From an uncultured bacterium (GTDB lineage Bacteria; Cyanobacteriota; Vampirovibrionia; Gastranaerophilales; Gastranaerophilaceae): a stretch of 64,000 nt of DNA. The DNA lies in contig CASDVM010000003.1 of NCBI GenBank assembly GCA_949284415.1, forward strand, positions 50,805 to 114,804. The letters run 5' to 3'. The notes beneath the pieces were generated by a model. That model did no database searches and was not told the DNA's origin. It worked only from the letters and a program-made list of their open reading frames with translations. The stretch's first letter is position 1; every line of letters starts with the position of its first letter. The position numbers and the translations under genes were made by a program. Of this stretch, positions 33,401 through 40,968 are shown piece by piece.

Positions 33401-33520
33401 TCAAACATGAAAAAACAGGCAATCATAGAACGTTCAGGATTTAAGGTTAAACGCATAACATTCCGTGAATGGCAATATTCCCCGAAAGCATGCCTTGACA
33501 GGGTTTTGATTGAAGAATAA
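30404..33520 (+). CDS. Large SF1 (UPF1/DUF4011-like) helicase with C-terminal nuclease-like domain
   Basis: A 1038-residue protein. The N-terminal ~310 residues resemble the DUF4011-type regulatory part. The helicase has Walker A 'GPPGTGKSQ' (~residue 340), an inserted helical coiled coil (~430-620), DEASQ (~659), 'GDDKQLPHLSF', 'DEHFRSLPPIINF', 'GTAHTFQGDERDIML' (~853) and 'VAITRGRNK'. The last ~95 residues ('LERDVAEKMRELGHKVVAGAEIAG...DKFVLEIDG...ERSGFKVKRITFREW') look like a Vsr/DUF559 nuclease module. It may act in DNA repair or stand-alone phage defence. Good ribosome site AAGGAG; transcribed alone. Confidence 0.82.
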   Translation: MLQEASRAINSAFNNSFIKKLSQYLHDCVREEVKSSTFRNLKGDKDNKWIFLKGDEQLFSTGAEYVSLDGSDSKLTELMIQSDLGQKDKYLIYGYLFLVGKSSKSKKHNEFLTPLLYMPCKLERNGVNINCLPLDEVLSLNTGALAALMRKNDDEDEVDLLLEGILDVVPDLPITKEKLDIFLTTLKSLVPEIEIAENLGDYKEEDNITKAKDFYKEKIDGENLDEIIEEETEQEKQKVKLEKIAVTYQSAIILTKRPSVTAGVLHELTQIAEKPSGIYRETALSIINEEYAQSREKSVPLKDMNKITDFYPITPLSLSDSQLQVIKNIDNSKFVAVQGPPGTGKSQTIVNLVAHLVANGKTVLVASRMDKAVDVVAERLNELGASHMALRAGRLNYQRQLSEELNNLLSQNSDLDEDVEDILLVDVKDMKDHLDMLKTMEVKSETIIKLEKEWHDKLMEVEEQEKLLGKKEFIKKSLKKGEIDIVSGIIKVLEHNMEKAGFISKIANFTSLGQLKKILNLKEFDVTYENLGRLKQELDFTNMEWSLRKIEADIQKTGNLHMLSEQIRTMKRKQKTLATNILKNKRREALKSLLRDENKRRRLKVHAKSLVTNRKRLQTNILEEEDFKPLLEAFPCWCVTTYAVSDSLPLKPGMFDVAIIDEASQCDIASCFPILFRAKRAVIVGDDKQLPHLSFLEKAKEQSFLSQYGIPDKYQLMWRFRTNSMFDLADYYSMNSVMLDEHFRSLPPIINFSNHEFYNDRIRVMRKDKPDEKVLELVEVLDGKVDFDATRNLPEIEALVKRLHEIIIEDERQNPDNPVSVGIISPFRAQVEQLKVSVSKVLSDYMIKKHQIEIGTAHTFQGDERDIMLISWAVADNSYNQSLIFLQKPNLFNVAITRGRNKVINFISRNPRELPEGHFRNYVSYMQLYQDRKQAMLSGDIDENIYKNPLERDVAEKMRELGHKVVAGAEIAGLSADLLVDDKFVLEIDGLDDKIKSHISNMKKQAIIERSGFKVKRITFREWQYSPKACLDRVLIEE

Positions 33521-33526
33521 ATTGCA

Positions 33527-34350
33527 TTAATCAAATTTTTTATTATCAGAATATTTCTCATACTCTAATTTATTCTTTAAGAAAATTGTCTTTAATGCAC
33601 CGTAATTACCTTCCAGAGGTTCTAATTTCTGCTGTTTAACAACAATTTGGTGAACATCTGCACCATATTGATTAGGTCCTTTTTTCTCTCCATTAACATC
33701 CAGTATTACAGTTGCACATCTTGTATCCGTAATAGTCTGTGTTTCACCTGTATTAAATCCGTTTTCATCTTTCACATTTACTGTATATGTCCATGGTTCA
33801 CAAGCCTGTCTTACATCCCTGAAATATATTGAACTCCCGTCAACAAGTAATATTCTCGGGAAACCGAAACTCTCTTTTGAAATAGAACCGGAGCCATTAT
33901 TTGTAGCATTTTTTAATTTTACGGAATATTGCCGCCCACAACCCTTGGCGGAAGCTGTACAAACTATAGCACCGTTATAGTAATCAGCAATATCTTTAAT
34001 TACATCTTCCGCAGTTCTGCCGGCTTTAGAAAAAATTGGAGAATAATCAACGTATTCATTTTCTGCCATCATTCTGTTGAGGACATTCATAAAATTTGAA
34101 TAGCTTTTTTTAGCTTGATTTATCAAGGCCTGCTCCTTATAACTCTGAATTATAGACGGCAAAGTTAAAGCCGCAACTACTCCAATAATCCCGAGCGTTA
34201 TTAAAACCTCCGCCAGTGTAAAAGCGCCGGTGTTTTTGAAAAAATTTTTCTCAAAAACCGGTAAACTTGCATCAGCCAAACCGGCAAAACATCCTTTAGG
34301 AGCGCCTAAATGCCCCCCCCCCGACATTCCAGTAAACTAAAATTTTTCAT
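33527..34350 (-). CDS. Second pseudopilin with the same frame-breaking G10 tract
   Basis: The pilin frame reads from an unsupported internal ATG (34327) through a Gly-rich leader to 'NTGAFTLAEVLITLGIIGVVAALTLP', the prepilin-peptidase site and hydrophobic helix, then a ~210-residue globular domain with paired cysteines. The ATG with a proper ribosome site (34350, AAGGAG) encodes 14 residues and stops just after the G10 tract at 34313-34322. A tract of 8 or 11 G, or a -1 slip, would make one continuous 274-275-residue pre-pseudopilin. The hydrophobic helix closely matches the gene at 1155-1951 and the adjoining 18 bases are identical. The ~50-residue spacer between tract and cleavage site is unusually long for a prepilin leader. 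Confidence 0.75.
34313..34322 (-). repeat. Homopolymer G10 tract in second pseudopilin
   Basis: Ten C on the + strand in the context TC-G10-CATTTA (coding strand), identical to the first pseudopilin gene. Confidence 0.9.
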
Positions 34351-34420
34351 ACACTGCTCCTTATTTTATTATCTTACAGCTTTTATTATAACATATTTTT
34401 TTTAATATTTCAATAAATAA

Positions 34421-34446
34421 AAAGCCCCTTTTAAAAAAGGAGCTTT
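34421..34446 (-). terminator. Terminator of the fab operon
   Basis: AAAGCcCCTTTT paired with AAAAGGaGCTTT (one mismatch), followed on the minus strand by TTTTTATTT. It lies 27 nt after fabF. Confidence 0.8.
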
Positions 34447-34472
34447 ACATCACTATATAGTCTATTACGTTA

Positions 34473-35726
34473 TTATTTAACTTCTTTTATTACGATAGAA
34501 GCGTTCTGGCCGCCAAAACCGAATGAATTTGACAGGGCAACATGAATATCAGCTTTTCTTGCTTTATGCGGAACATAATCAAGATTTCCGACTTTTTCAT
34601 CCTGATTGTCAAGGTTAATTGTCGGCGGAACTAGATGTTCATTTATCGTTTTAACACAGGCAATACACTCAACAGCACCTGTTGCACCGAGCAAATGCCC
34701 GTGCATAGATTTTGTTGAGCTTACAAGAAGATTTTTATTTTCATCCTTGCTTCCAAACAAACCTTCTATAGCTTTAGATTCAGCAATATCGCCTAATCCT
34801 GTGCTTGTACCGTGAGCATTGATATAATCAACGTCTGCCGGTTTCAATCCTGCATCTTCAAGTGCAAATTTCATAGAATGAGTAGCACCTTTGCCTTCAG
34901 GATCAGGTGCAACAACGTCATAAGCATCAGCAGTCTGACCATAGCCGACAACTTCAGCGTAAATTTTTGCACCGCGTTTTCTGGCATGCTCGTATTCTTC
35001 CAGAATAAGAACACCTGCACCCTCAGACATTACAAAACCGTCTCTGTCAACATCCCACGGGCGTGAAGCTTTTTGCGGTTCATCGTTCCGTTTTGAAAGT
35101 GTTCTTGCGCTGGAGAAAGCTCCTATACCAACATCACAAATCGTTGCTTCGCAACCGCCGGCAACAACAATATCAGCATCACCGTATTGAATAGAACGGA
35201 ATGCATCCCCGATAGTATGAGTACCTGTTGCACAGGCTGACACTACAACTTTATTCAAACCTTTAAAACCGTATTTCATTGAAATTCTGCCTGATGCCAT
35301 ATTTACGATCATCATGGGAATTGTAAAAGGTGAACATTTATTAGGGCCTTTTTCAAGAATTCTTACATGATTTTCTTCAAAAGTTCTGAAGCCTCCGGCA
35401 GCAGAGCTGACCATGACGCCTATTTTATAAGGGTCAACATCATGAACTTCCTCAAGTTTTGCATCTTTAACAGCTTCATCCGCAGCAATCATAGCAAACT
35501 GGATGTATCTGTCCATTTTTTTAGCTTCTTTAGGATCCAGATATTCTTCGGGGTTAAAATTCTTAACCTCGCCTGAAATTTTAACAACATGTTTTGAAAT
35601 ATCAATAAGTTCAGACGTACTGATTCCGCTTTTTCCTTCAACAAGACTATTCCAAAATTTATCAACGCCGACACCAAACGGAGTAACGGCTCCAAGTCCT
35701 GTGATAACTACTCTTCTTTTTGTCAT
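34473..35726 (-). CDS. fabF: 3-oxoacyl-[ACP] synthase II
   Basis: A 417-residue condensing enzyme elongating acyl-ACP with malonyl-ACP. Catalytic Cys in 'VVSACATGTHTIGDAF' (~165), His in 'NAHGTSTGLGD' (~305) and His in 'SSTKSMHGHLLGATGA' (~340); N-terminal 'VVITGLGAVTPFGVG'. Last gene of the leftward fab cluster, 116 nt after acpP. Ribosome site AAAGGTAAAGAG. Confidence 0.97.
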   Translation of the reverse strand: MTKRRVVITGLGAVTPFGVGVDKFWNSLVEGKSGISTSELIDISKHVVKISGEVKNFNPEEYLDPKEAKKMDRYIQFAMIAADEAVKDAKLEEVHDVDPYKIGVMVSSAAGGFRTFEENHVRILEKGPNKCSPFTIPMMIVNMASGRISMKYGFKGLNKVVVSACATGTHTIGDAFRSIQYGDADIVVAGGCEATICDVGIGAFSSARTLSKRNDEPQKASRPWDVDRDGFVMSEGAGVLILEEYEHARKRGAKIYAEVVGYGQTADAYDVVAPDPEGKGATHSMKFALEDAGLKPADVDYINAHGTSTGLGDIAESKAIEGLFGSKDENKNLLVSSTKSMHGHLLGATGAVECIACVKTINEHLVPPTINLDNQDEKVGNLDYVPHKARKADIHVALSNSFGFGGQNASIVIKEVK

Positions 35727-35842
35727 CTCTTTACCTTTTTAAAACTATCTTTTAATAAATATACGAGGGGAAAATCATTATTAAATTTTCGCCCCCGCAT
35801 AAAATTATTTAACAGCGTCAAAAATTTAACGCCGGATGTTAT

Positions 35843-36076
35843 TTATTTGCTGTGAGCATCAATATAGTTAACAGCATCTTGAACTGTTTGAATTTTTTCA
35901 GCTTCTTCATCAGGAATTTCACATCCGAATTCTTCTTCAAAAGCCATTACTAATTCAACAGTGTCTAAAGAATCTGCACCCAAGTCAGCTGTAAAGCTTG
36001 CTTCAGGAGTAACTAAAGCTTCATCTACACTTAATTGATCTACAACTACTTTTTTAACTTTTTCAAATGTACTCAT
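35843..36076 (-). CDS. acpP: Acyl carrier protein
   Basis: A 77-residue acidic four-helix protein. The phosphopantetheine serine lies in '[20 protein letters not shown]' (residue ~37). Carries growing acyl chains for the adjacent Fab enzymes. The start at 36076 has GAGGAA 8 nt upstream; an upstream ATG at 36091 lies in the ribosome-site region. Confidence 0.97.
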   Translation of the reverse strand: MSTFEKVKKVVVDQLSVDEALVTPEASFTADLGADSLDTVELVMAFEEEFGCEIPDEEAEKIQTVQDAVNYIDAHSK

Positions 36077-36216
36077 TTCTAATTTCCTCATAATTAAATT
36101 ACTATACTATTTGTTCTCTAATATTATACTTAGAGCAAGATTTTTTTGCAAGGAATTTACAATCCTCTCATCATTTTGTTAAAAATCTTTACTTTTTTGA
36201 AGTAAATAAGCCTAAA

Positions 36217-36306
36217 AGTTAATAAGTGAATAAGTTCTTTACAAAAGCAATATTCTAAAATATTCTCAATAACTATTTTACGAAATGACTTATTCACTCA
36301 TTAACC
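36217..36306. repeat. Long imperfect inverted repeat between fabG and acpP
   Basis: Arms at 36217-36246 and 36276-36306 (core TTAATnAGTGAATAAGT) pair over ~30 bp with a ~30-nt loop. It shares AATAAGTTCTTTACAAA with the inverted repeat at 40478-40601. Probably a MITE-like or structured intergenic repeat. Confidence 0.6.
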
Positions 36307-36323
36307 TGTTCATCTAAAGACTT

Positions 36324-37055
36324 TTAAATAATTAACGCACCTGCAACTTCGATTGCCTGACCTGAAACGTAATCAGCATCGAGTGCAAGATACTTAACAG
36401 TTTTTGCAATATCTTCCGGAGTTCCGAGTCTTTTCATCGGAATAGCCTTCATATATTCTTCGATATTCGGAAGATTTGCCGTCATTGCTGTCTGGATAAA
36501 ACCGGGGCATACTGCGTTAACTCTGATATTTCTTGAACCGAATTCTTTGGCAAGAGTTTTAGTTAAACCTACCAGACCTGCTTTAGAAGCTGAATAGTTT
36601 GCCTGGCCGGGGTTTCCGTGCAATCCTACAACACTTGACATATTGATGATTGAACCCTGACGTGCTTTCATCATGTGCTTAATAACGGCATGGGTTACGC
36701 AATATGCACTTGTAAGGTTAATTTTAATAACTCTTTCCCACTGTTCCATATCCATTCTGATAAACAAACCGTCTTTTGTAATACCTGCATTGTTTAACAA
36801 AACGTCAATTCTTCCGTGTTCTGCAATCATTTTATCAACGTTAGCCTGAACTTCTTCATCGTTTGAAACGTCAAATCTGTAGAAATAAGCATTTACACCG
36901 AATGCTTTAATTTCATCCAGAGCCGGCTGAGCTTTTTCAGCTTCGCAAATGTCGTTGATAATAATGTCGCATCCTGCTTTTGCAAGTTCTTTAGCACAAG
37001 CAAGACCAATACCGCGCGAACCGCCTGTAATCAATGCAATTTTTCTTTCTGTCAT
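36324..37055 (-). CDS. fabG: 3-oxoacyl-[ACP] reductase
   Basis: A 243-residue short-chain dehydrogenase: cofactor motif 'TGGSRGIGLACAKEL' (residues 10-24), 'LLNNAG', Ser in 'IINMSSVVG', and Y-x3-K in 'QANYSASKAGLVG' (~150). NADPH-dependent second step of the elongation cycle. Ribosome site TAAGGAGAAAG. Confidence 0.97.
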   Translation of the reverse strand: MTERKIALITGGSRGIGLACAKELAKAGCDIIINDICEAEKAQPALDEIKAFGVNAYFYRFDVSNDEEVQANVDKMIAEHGRIDVLLNNAGITKDGLFIRMDMEQWERVIKINLTSAYCVTHAVIKHMMKARQGSIINMSSVVGLHGNPGQANYSASKAGLVGLTKTLAKEFGSRNIRVNAVCPGFIQTAMTANLPNIEEYMKAIPMKRLGTPEDIAKTVKYLALDADYVSGQAIEVAGALII

Positions 37056-37101
37056 TAATCTTTCTCCTTATTTTTGCTGCGGCAAAACCCCAGCCTACAT
37101 T

Positions 37102-38052
37102 TTATACACACATTAATTCTTCTTTTAAAGAAGTAATTGTTGCATCCAGTGATGCTTTATCAAAAATATTAAATACTTTAGCATCAGGTACAATTTTTTT
37201 ATTCAAACCGGCTAAAACTTTTCCCGGGCCGATTTCTACAAAAATTTCAACTCCGTTTGCAGCCATTTTCTGAATTGTCTGAGTCCAGTAAACTGATGAA
37301 TAAATCTGTTTAGGCATTTTTTTCCTAAAATCGGAACTGTCAACCGTTTCTGAAGCATCAACGTTTGTAATAACGGGAATTAAAGCATTATGCAGTTCAA
37401 GAGAATTTACAAAGCCTTCAAATTCATGCCCCGCATTTTCCATAAATTTTGAATGGAAAGCGCCTGAAACCGCGAGAGGAACAACGCGTCTTACACCGTT
37501 TGCAAGTAAATAGTCAGATGCAGCTTTTACGGCATTTTCATCGCCCGTAATTACTACCTGAGCAGGTGAATTGTAGTTAGCCACATCTACATAGCCGACT
37601 TTTGAACCTTCAGCAAGACCTGCTTTTAACTGTTCTTCGGCAGCATTCAAAACCGCTGCCATAGCACCGCCATTAGCCGAAGCATTCATTAAATCAGCGC
37701 GTTTTTGGATAGCTTTTAAAGTTGTTTCCAGAGACATAACACCTGCTTCATACATTGCACAGTATTCGCCTAATGAATGCCCTGCAACATAATCAGGTTT
37801 AATATCCATTTGAGATTTCAAAGCTTCTAAAGCCGCAACAGACATTGTAACAATACAGGGCTGAGTATTAACGGTTTGTTTTAAAGCATCTTCGGGTCCT
37901 TCAAAACACAATGTCGTAATACTTTTCCCTAAAACTTTATCAGCAGTGTCAAAAACATTTTTTGCACTTTCAAAACTTTCGTACAAATCTTTTCCCATAC
38001 CGACAGATTGAGCACCCTGACCGGGAAAAAGAAACGCAATTTTCTTTGTCAT
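37102..38052 (-). CDS. fabD: Malonyl-CoA:ACP transacylase
   Basis: A 316-residue acyltransferase: 'FLFPGQGAQSVGMG', nucleophilic serine in 'VAGHSLGEYCAMY' (~93), and 'VSGAFHSKFMENAG' with the catalytic histidine. Loads malonate on ACP. The start at 38052 keeps an 8-nt gap to GAGAGGG. Confidence 0.96.
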   Translation of the reverse strand: MTKKIAFLFPGQGAQSVGMGKDLYESFESAKNVFDTADKVLGKSITTLCFEGPEDALKQTVNTQPCIVTMSVAALEALKSQMDIKPDYVAGHSLGEYCAMYEAGVMSLETTLKAIQKRADLMNASANGGAMAAVLNAAEEQLKAGLAEGSKVGYVDVANYNSPAQVVITGDENAVKAASDYLLANGVRRVVPLAVSGAFHSKFMENAGHEFEGFVNSLELHNALIPVITNVDASETVDSSDFRKKMPKQIYSSVYWTQTIQKMAANGVEIFVEIGPGKVLAGLNKKIVPDAKVFNIFDKASLDATITSLKEELMCV

Positions 38053-38147
38053 AATCATATCCCTCTCTAAATTCCTGTTTCAATTATACAATAAACACGA
38101 AAAATGTAAATATATAGCGGAAAACTTACACTTTTCCGCCACACATA

Positions 38148-38381
38148 CTACTTTTTATCTGAATTTTTAGAAGACTTAGTAAATACATCGTCATTTAACA
38201 AGCCGATTTTCTCTTTACAAAACTCGCAATCAACTTTTAACGGCTTGCAAGAATAAAGCGTATCCTTTTTAAGTTGTTTGGCTCTTGCTATTTGCACAGG
38301 ATCTCCATGATACAGGACATTACTAAAACCGCGCAGCTTTGTTATACTTGTTTTTATTCCTCTAATACTGCCTATTCCCAT
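38148..38381 (-). CDS. Small hypothetical protein with CxxC in the fab operon
   Basis: A 77-residue basic protein starting in a TAATG overlap with the fabH stop. Contains 'LYSCKPLKVDCEFCKEKIGLL' with C-x2-C and another Cys upstream, possibly a small metal site, and a Lys/Ser tail. Not recognised. The overlap with fabH and position before fabD imply coupled translation; a regulatory or structural role with fatty-acid enzymes is speculative. Confidence 0.62.
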   Translation of the reverse strand: MGIGSIRGIKTSITKLRGFSNVLYHGDPVQIARAKQLKKDTLYSCKPLKVDCEFCKEKIGLLNDDVFTKSSKNSDKK

Positions 38382-39391
38382 TAACAAATACCTTCTCTTA
38401 GTCTTATAATTGCTCCGCCCCAGGTCATACCTGCGCCAAATCCGCATAAAACAGCTGTTGTCCCGAGTTTTACATTACCCTTTTCAACACTTTCCGCCAG
38501 AGCAATAGGAATTGAAGCAGCAGATGTATTTCCGTAATATTTGATATTTGTAACGACTTTTTCATCAGGGTATCCGAGTCTTTCCTGAACAGCCTGAATA
38601 ATTCTTATATTTGCCTGGTGAGGAATCAGGTAATCTATATCTTCAGGCTTCAAACCTGCATCAGATATAAGATTTTCAACGTAATGCGGAAGAACTTTTG
38701 CAACAAATGTATAAACTCCGCGTCCGTTCATTCTTATCCCTTTCGGCTTTTCTTCATACTGCTCCACAAGCGGGCAATTTTTTCCGTCAAATGAAAGTTC
38801 TATTAAATTTCCGTAATTTCCGTCAGCCTTAATATCAATTGCAATAATATCATCAATACCGTCTTCTGCCTGAGTTACCACCATAGCACCTGCTCCGTCT
38901 CCGAAAAGTATTGAGGTGCTTCTGTCTTCCCAGTTAACAAGACGCGAGTTGTTATCTGTTGCAACAAGCAGAATATTTTTATACATACCTGATGCTATAT
39001 AAGCTCTTGCAATGCTTAAGCCGTAAATCAACCCCGAGCATGCCGCAGTAATATCAAATGCAGGAATAGCTTTTGTAATCCCAAGTCTTGCTTGAATATG
39101 ACATGCAATAGCAGGATATAAATCAGGAGGCGCAGAAGATGCCGCAAGAATTAAATCAATTTCTTCAGGGTTCATCTTAGCTTTTTCAAGAGCTTTTTCA
39201 GCAGCTTCCAAACCTAAATCAATAGCGTTTTGTTCACCTGACACAACACGTCTTTCCTTAATCCCCGTACGGGTATAAATCCATTCATCCGATGTTTCAT
39301 ATAACTGTGTCAAATCATCGTTTGTAATAACTGTTTCGGGTAAACTGTATCCTACTCCCGCAATTCTCAACGGAATTAATTTATCTGTCAT
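38381..39391 (-). CDS. fabH: 3-oxoacyl-[ACP] synthase III
   Basis: A 336-residue initiation condensing enzyme. Cys in 'AFDITAACSGLIYGL' (~115), His in 'IPHQANIRII' (~258), Asn in 'YGNTSAASIPIAL' (~288). Condenses acetyl-CoA with malonyl-ACP. Begins 6 nt after plsX with the ribosome site GAGGAA. Confidence 0.97.
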   Translation of the reverse strand: MTDKLIPLRIAGVGYSLPETVITNDDLTQLYETSDEWIYTRTGIKERRVVSGEQNAIDLGLEAAEKALEKAKMNPEEIDLILAASSAPPDLYPAIACHIQARLGITKAIPAFDITAACSGLIYGLSIARAYIASGMYKNILLVATDNNSRLVNWEDRSTSILFGDGAGAMVVTQAEDGIDDIIAIDIKADGNYGNLIELSFDGKNCPLVEQYEEKPKGIRMNGRGVYTFVAKVLPHYVENLISDAGLKPEDIDYLIPHQANIRIIQAVQERLGYPDEKVVTNIKYYGNTSAASIPIALAESVEKGNVKLGTTAVLCGFGAGMTWGGAIIRLREGIC

Positions 39392-39397
39392 ATATTT

Positions 39398-40456
39398 TTA
39401 TTCCTCATAAAACTTGGCTATTTTTTCGTTTATACCTGTTTCAACGGCAAATTTTGCAACCCTGACGGCGTTTTTAATTGCGTAAGCTTTGCTTCTGCCA
39501 TGAGAAATTACCGTAATCCCTTTAACACCAAGAAGCAATGCACCGCCGAATTCTTCATAGTTAATTTTGGTATAAATACGTTTCATAAAAGGTTTTGCAA
39601 GCAAACCGATAACTTTGCCGAGCAAATCTGCCTTAAATTCCTGTTTCAACATTCTGAATAACATCTGAGATGTGCCTTCGGTAACTTTTAAAGCAACATT
39701 GCCGACAAAACCATCGCATACAACAACATCACAGACACTCAGGAAAATTTCTTTACCTTCGATATTTCCTACAAAATTCAATTTATCCTGCTGTTCTTCA
39801 AGAAGTTTATATGTTGCCTGTGCAAGTTCATTTCCCTTGCCTGCCTCTTCCCCTATATTCAAAACACCGACTCTCGGATGTTCAATACCAAGAACGTTTT
39901 TAGAAAAAGTTGCGCCCATAATAGCAAACTGGTGAAGCATTTCAGGAGTACAGTTGCTGTTTGCACCACCGTCTATAACAACAATAGGCTTCTTTATTGT
40001 AGGCAGAGTAACCGCAATTGCAGGTCTGTCAATTCCGGGAATTCTTCCTAAACCGAATAAACTTGATGCCATAGCAGCACCTGTTGAACCTGCTGCAACA
40101 ACCGCATCGGAGCTTCCTTGAGCGACAGCATCAACTGCCAGAACAATAGATGATTTTTTCTTTTTACGAATAGCCTGTCCGGGAGCCTCACCCATTTCAA
40201 TAACCTCAGAGGCATGGGTAATTTTTATATCCAGTTTAGACGTATCAATTTTCATGCGGTATTTTGCGGCTCCGCCTTTGCCATGATCCGTCATAAAACC
40301 TTCATGGGAAATCTTATCAAGCTCCTGCTCAATTCTATCCTGTTTCCCTACCAGTTCAATTGCGACACCGTATTCTTTTGCTGCCCAAACAGCACCGGCC
40401 ACAATTTCGTGAGGTGCGTGATCACCGCCCATTGCATCTATTGCTATTCTTGTCAT
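39398..40456 (-). CDS. plsX: Phosphate acyltransferase PlsX
   Basis: A 352-residue enzyme making acyl-phosphate from acyl-ACP, the start of phospholipid synthesis. 'IAIDAMGGDHAPHEIVAGAVWA' at the N-terminus, 'AAGSTGAAMASSLF', 'NIGEEAGKGNELAQATYKLL', 'CDGFVGNVALKVTEG' and 'LLGVKGITVISHG' are diagnostic. Ribosome site GGAGAGGG; directly followed by fabH. Confidence 0.97.
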   Translation of the reverse strand: MTRIAIDAMGGDHAPHEIVAGAVWAAKEYGVAIELVGKQDRIEQELDKISHEGFMTDHGKGGAAKYRMKIDTSKLDIKITHASEVIEMGEAPGQAIRKKKKSSIVLAVDAVAQGSSDAVVAAGSTGAAMASSLFGLGRIPGIDRPAIAVTLPTIKKPIVVIDGGANSNCTPEMLHQFAIMGATFSKNVLGIEHPRVGVLNIGEEAGKGNELAQATYKLLEEQQDKLNFVGNIEGKEIFLSVCDVVVCDGFVGNVALKVTEGTSQMLFRMLKQEFKADLLGKVIGLLAKPFMKRIYTKINYEEFGGALLLGVKGITVISHGRSKAYAIKNAVRVAKFAVETGINEKIAKFYEE

Positions 40457-40477
40457 CTTATCCCTCTCCGTTATAAA

Positions 40478-40601
40478 AATACTAAGTTTCTAAGGCTACA
40501 AGGCAATAAGATATTTCTTTAAACTGTTTTTTGTAAATTTATTCATCAAAATTACTATTTGTAAAGAACTTATTGCCTTAGTAACTTAACGCCTTAGTAT
40601 T
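40478..40601. repeat. ~120-bp imperfect inverted repeat between plsX and rpmF
   Basis: Left arm (40478-40521) and right arm (40559-40601) share AATACTAAG, AAGGCAATAAG and TTCTTTA in mirror order. Part of its sequence (AATAAGTTCTTTACAAA) recurs at 36229-36245. A transcript would fold into a long hairpin within the operon mRNA. Confidence 0.6.
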
Positions 40602-40602
40602 C

Positions 40603-40935
40603 TTATTCTTCAGTCTCAACAACTTCTTCTTTTGTTTCTTCTGCTGCTTCTGCTTTAACTTCTTCAACCTTAGTATCTTCAGCTTTTTCAGCTTTAGCTT
40701 TCTTTCCGGTTGATTTTTTAGCCGGTTTCTTTTCTTCCTGAACCGGAGTATCTTCAACTCTGTCTTTAATGCTTACGGGTTTTCCTTTGTAAGTTCCGCA
40801 AGCTGTACATACTGTGTGTGTTAATACTGTTGCTCCGCAGTTAGGGCACTTTGCAGTTTCCGGTTTTGTTGCTTTCCAGTTACTTCTTCTGTGTCCTTGT
40901 GCTGAGTGTCCTGTTCTTTTCTTAGGTACTGCCAT
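40603..40935 (-). CDS. rpmF: Ribosomal protein bL32 with long C-terminal extension
   Basis: A 110-residue protein. The first ~57 residues are a normal bL32: 'MAVPKKRTGHSAQGHRRSNWK', then a zinc ribbon 'CPNCGATVLTHTVCTACGTYKG' with all four cysteines. Typical bL32 ends about here. The remaining ~50 residues are a low-complexity Lys/Ala/Glu-rich tail ending very acidic. Sits in the usual DUF177-rpmF-plsX order. Ribosome site AAAGGAAAA. Confidence 0.93.
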   Translation of the reverse strand: MAVPKKRTGHSAQGHRRSNWKATKPETAKCPNCGATVLTHTVCTACGTYKGKPVSIKDRVEDTPVQEEKKPAKKSTGKKAKAEKAEDTKVEEVKAEAAEETKEEVVETEE

Positions 40936-40968
40936 TTTTCTTTTTTCCTTTTTATTTTCTTATACTAC

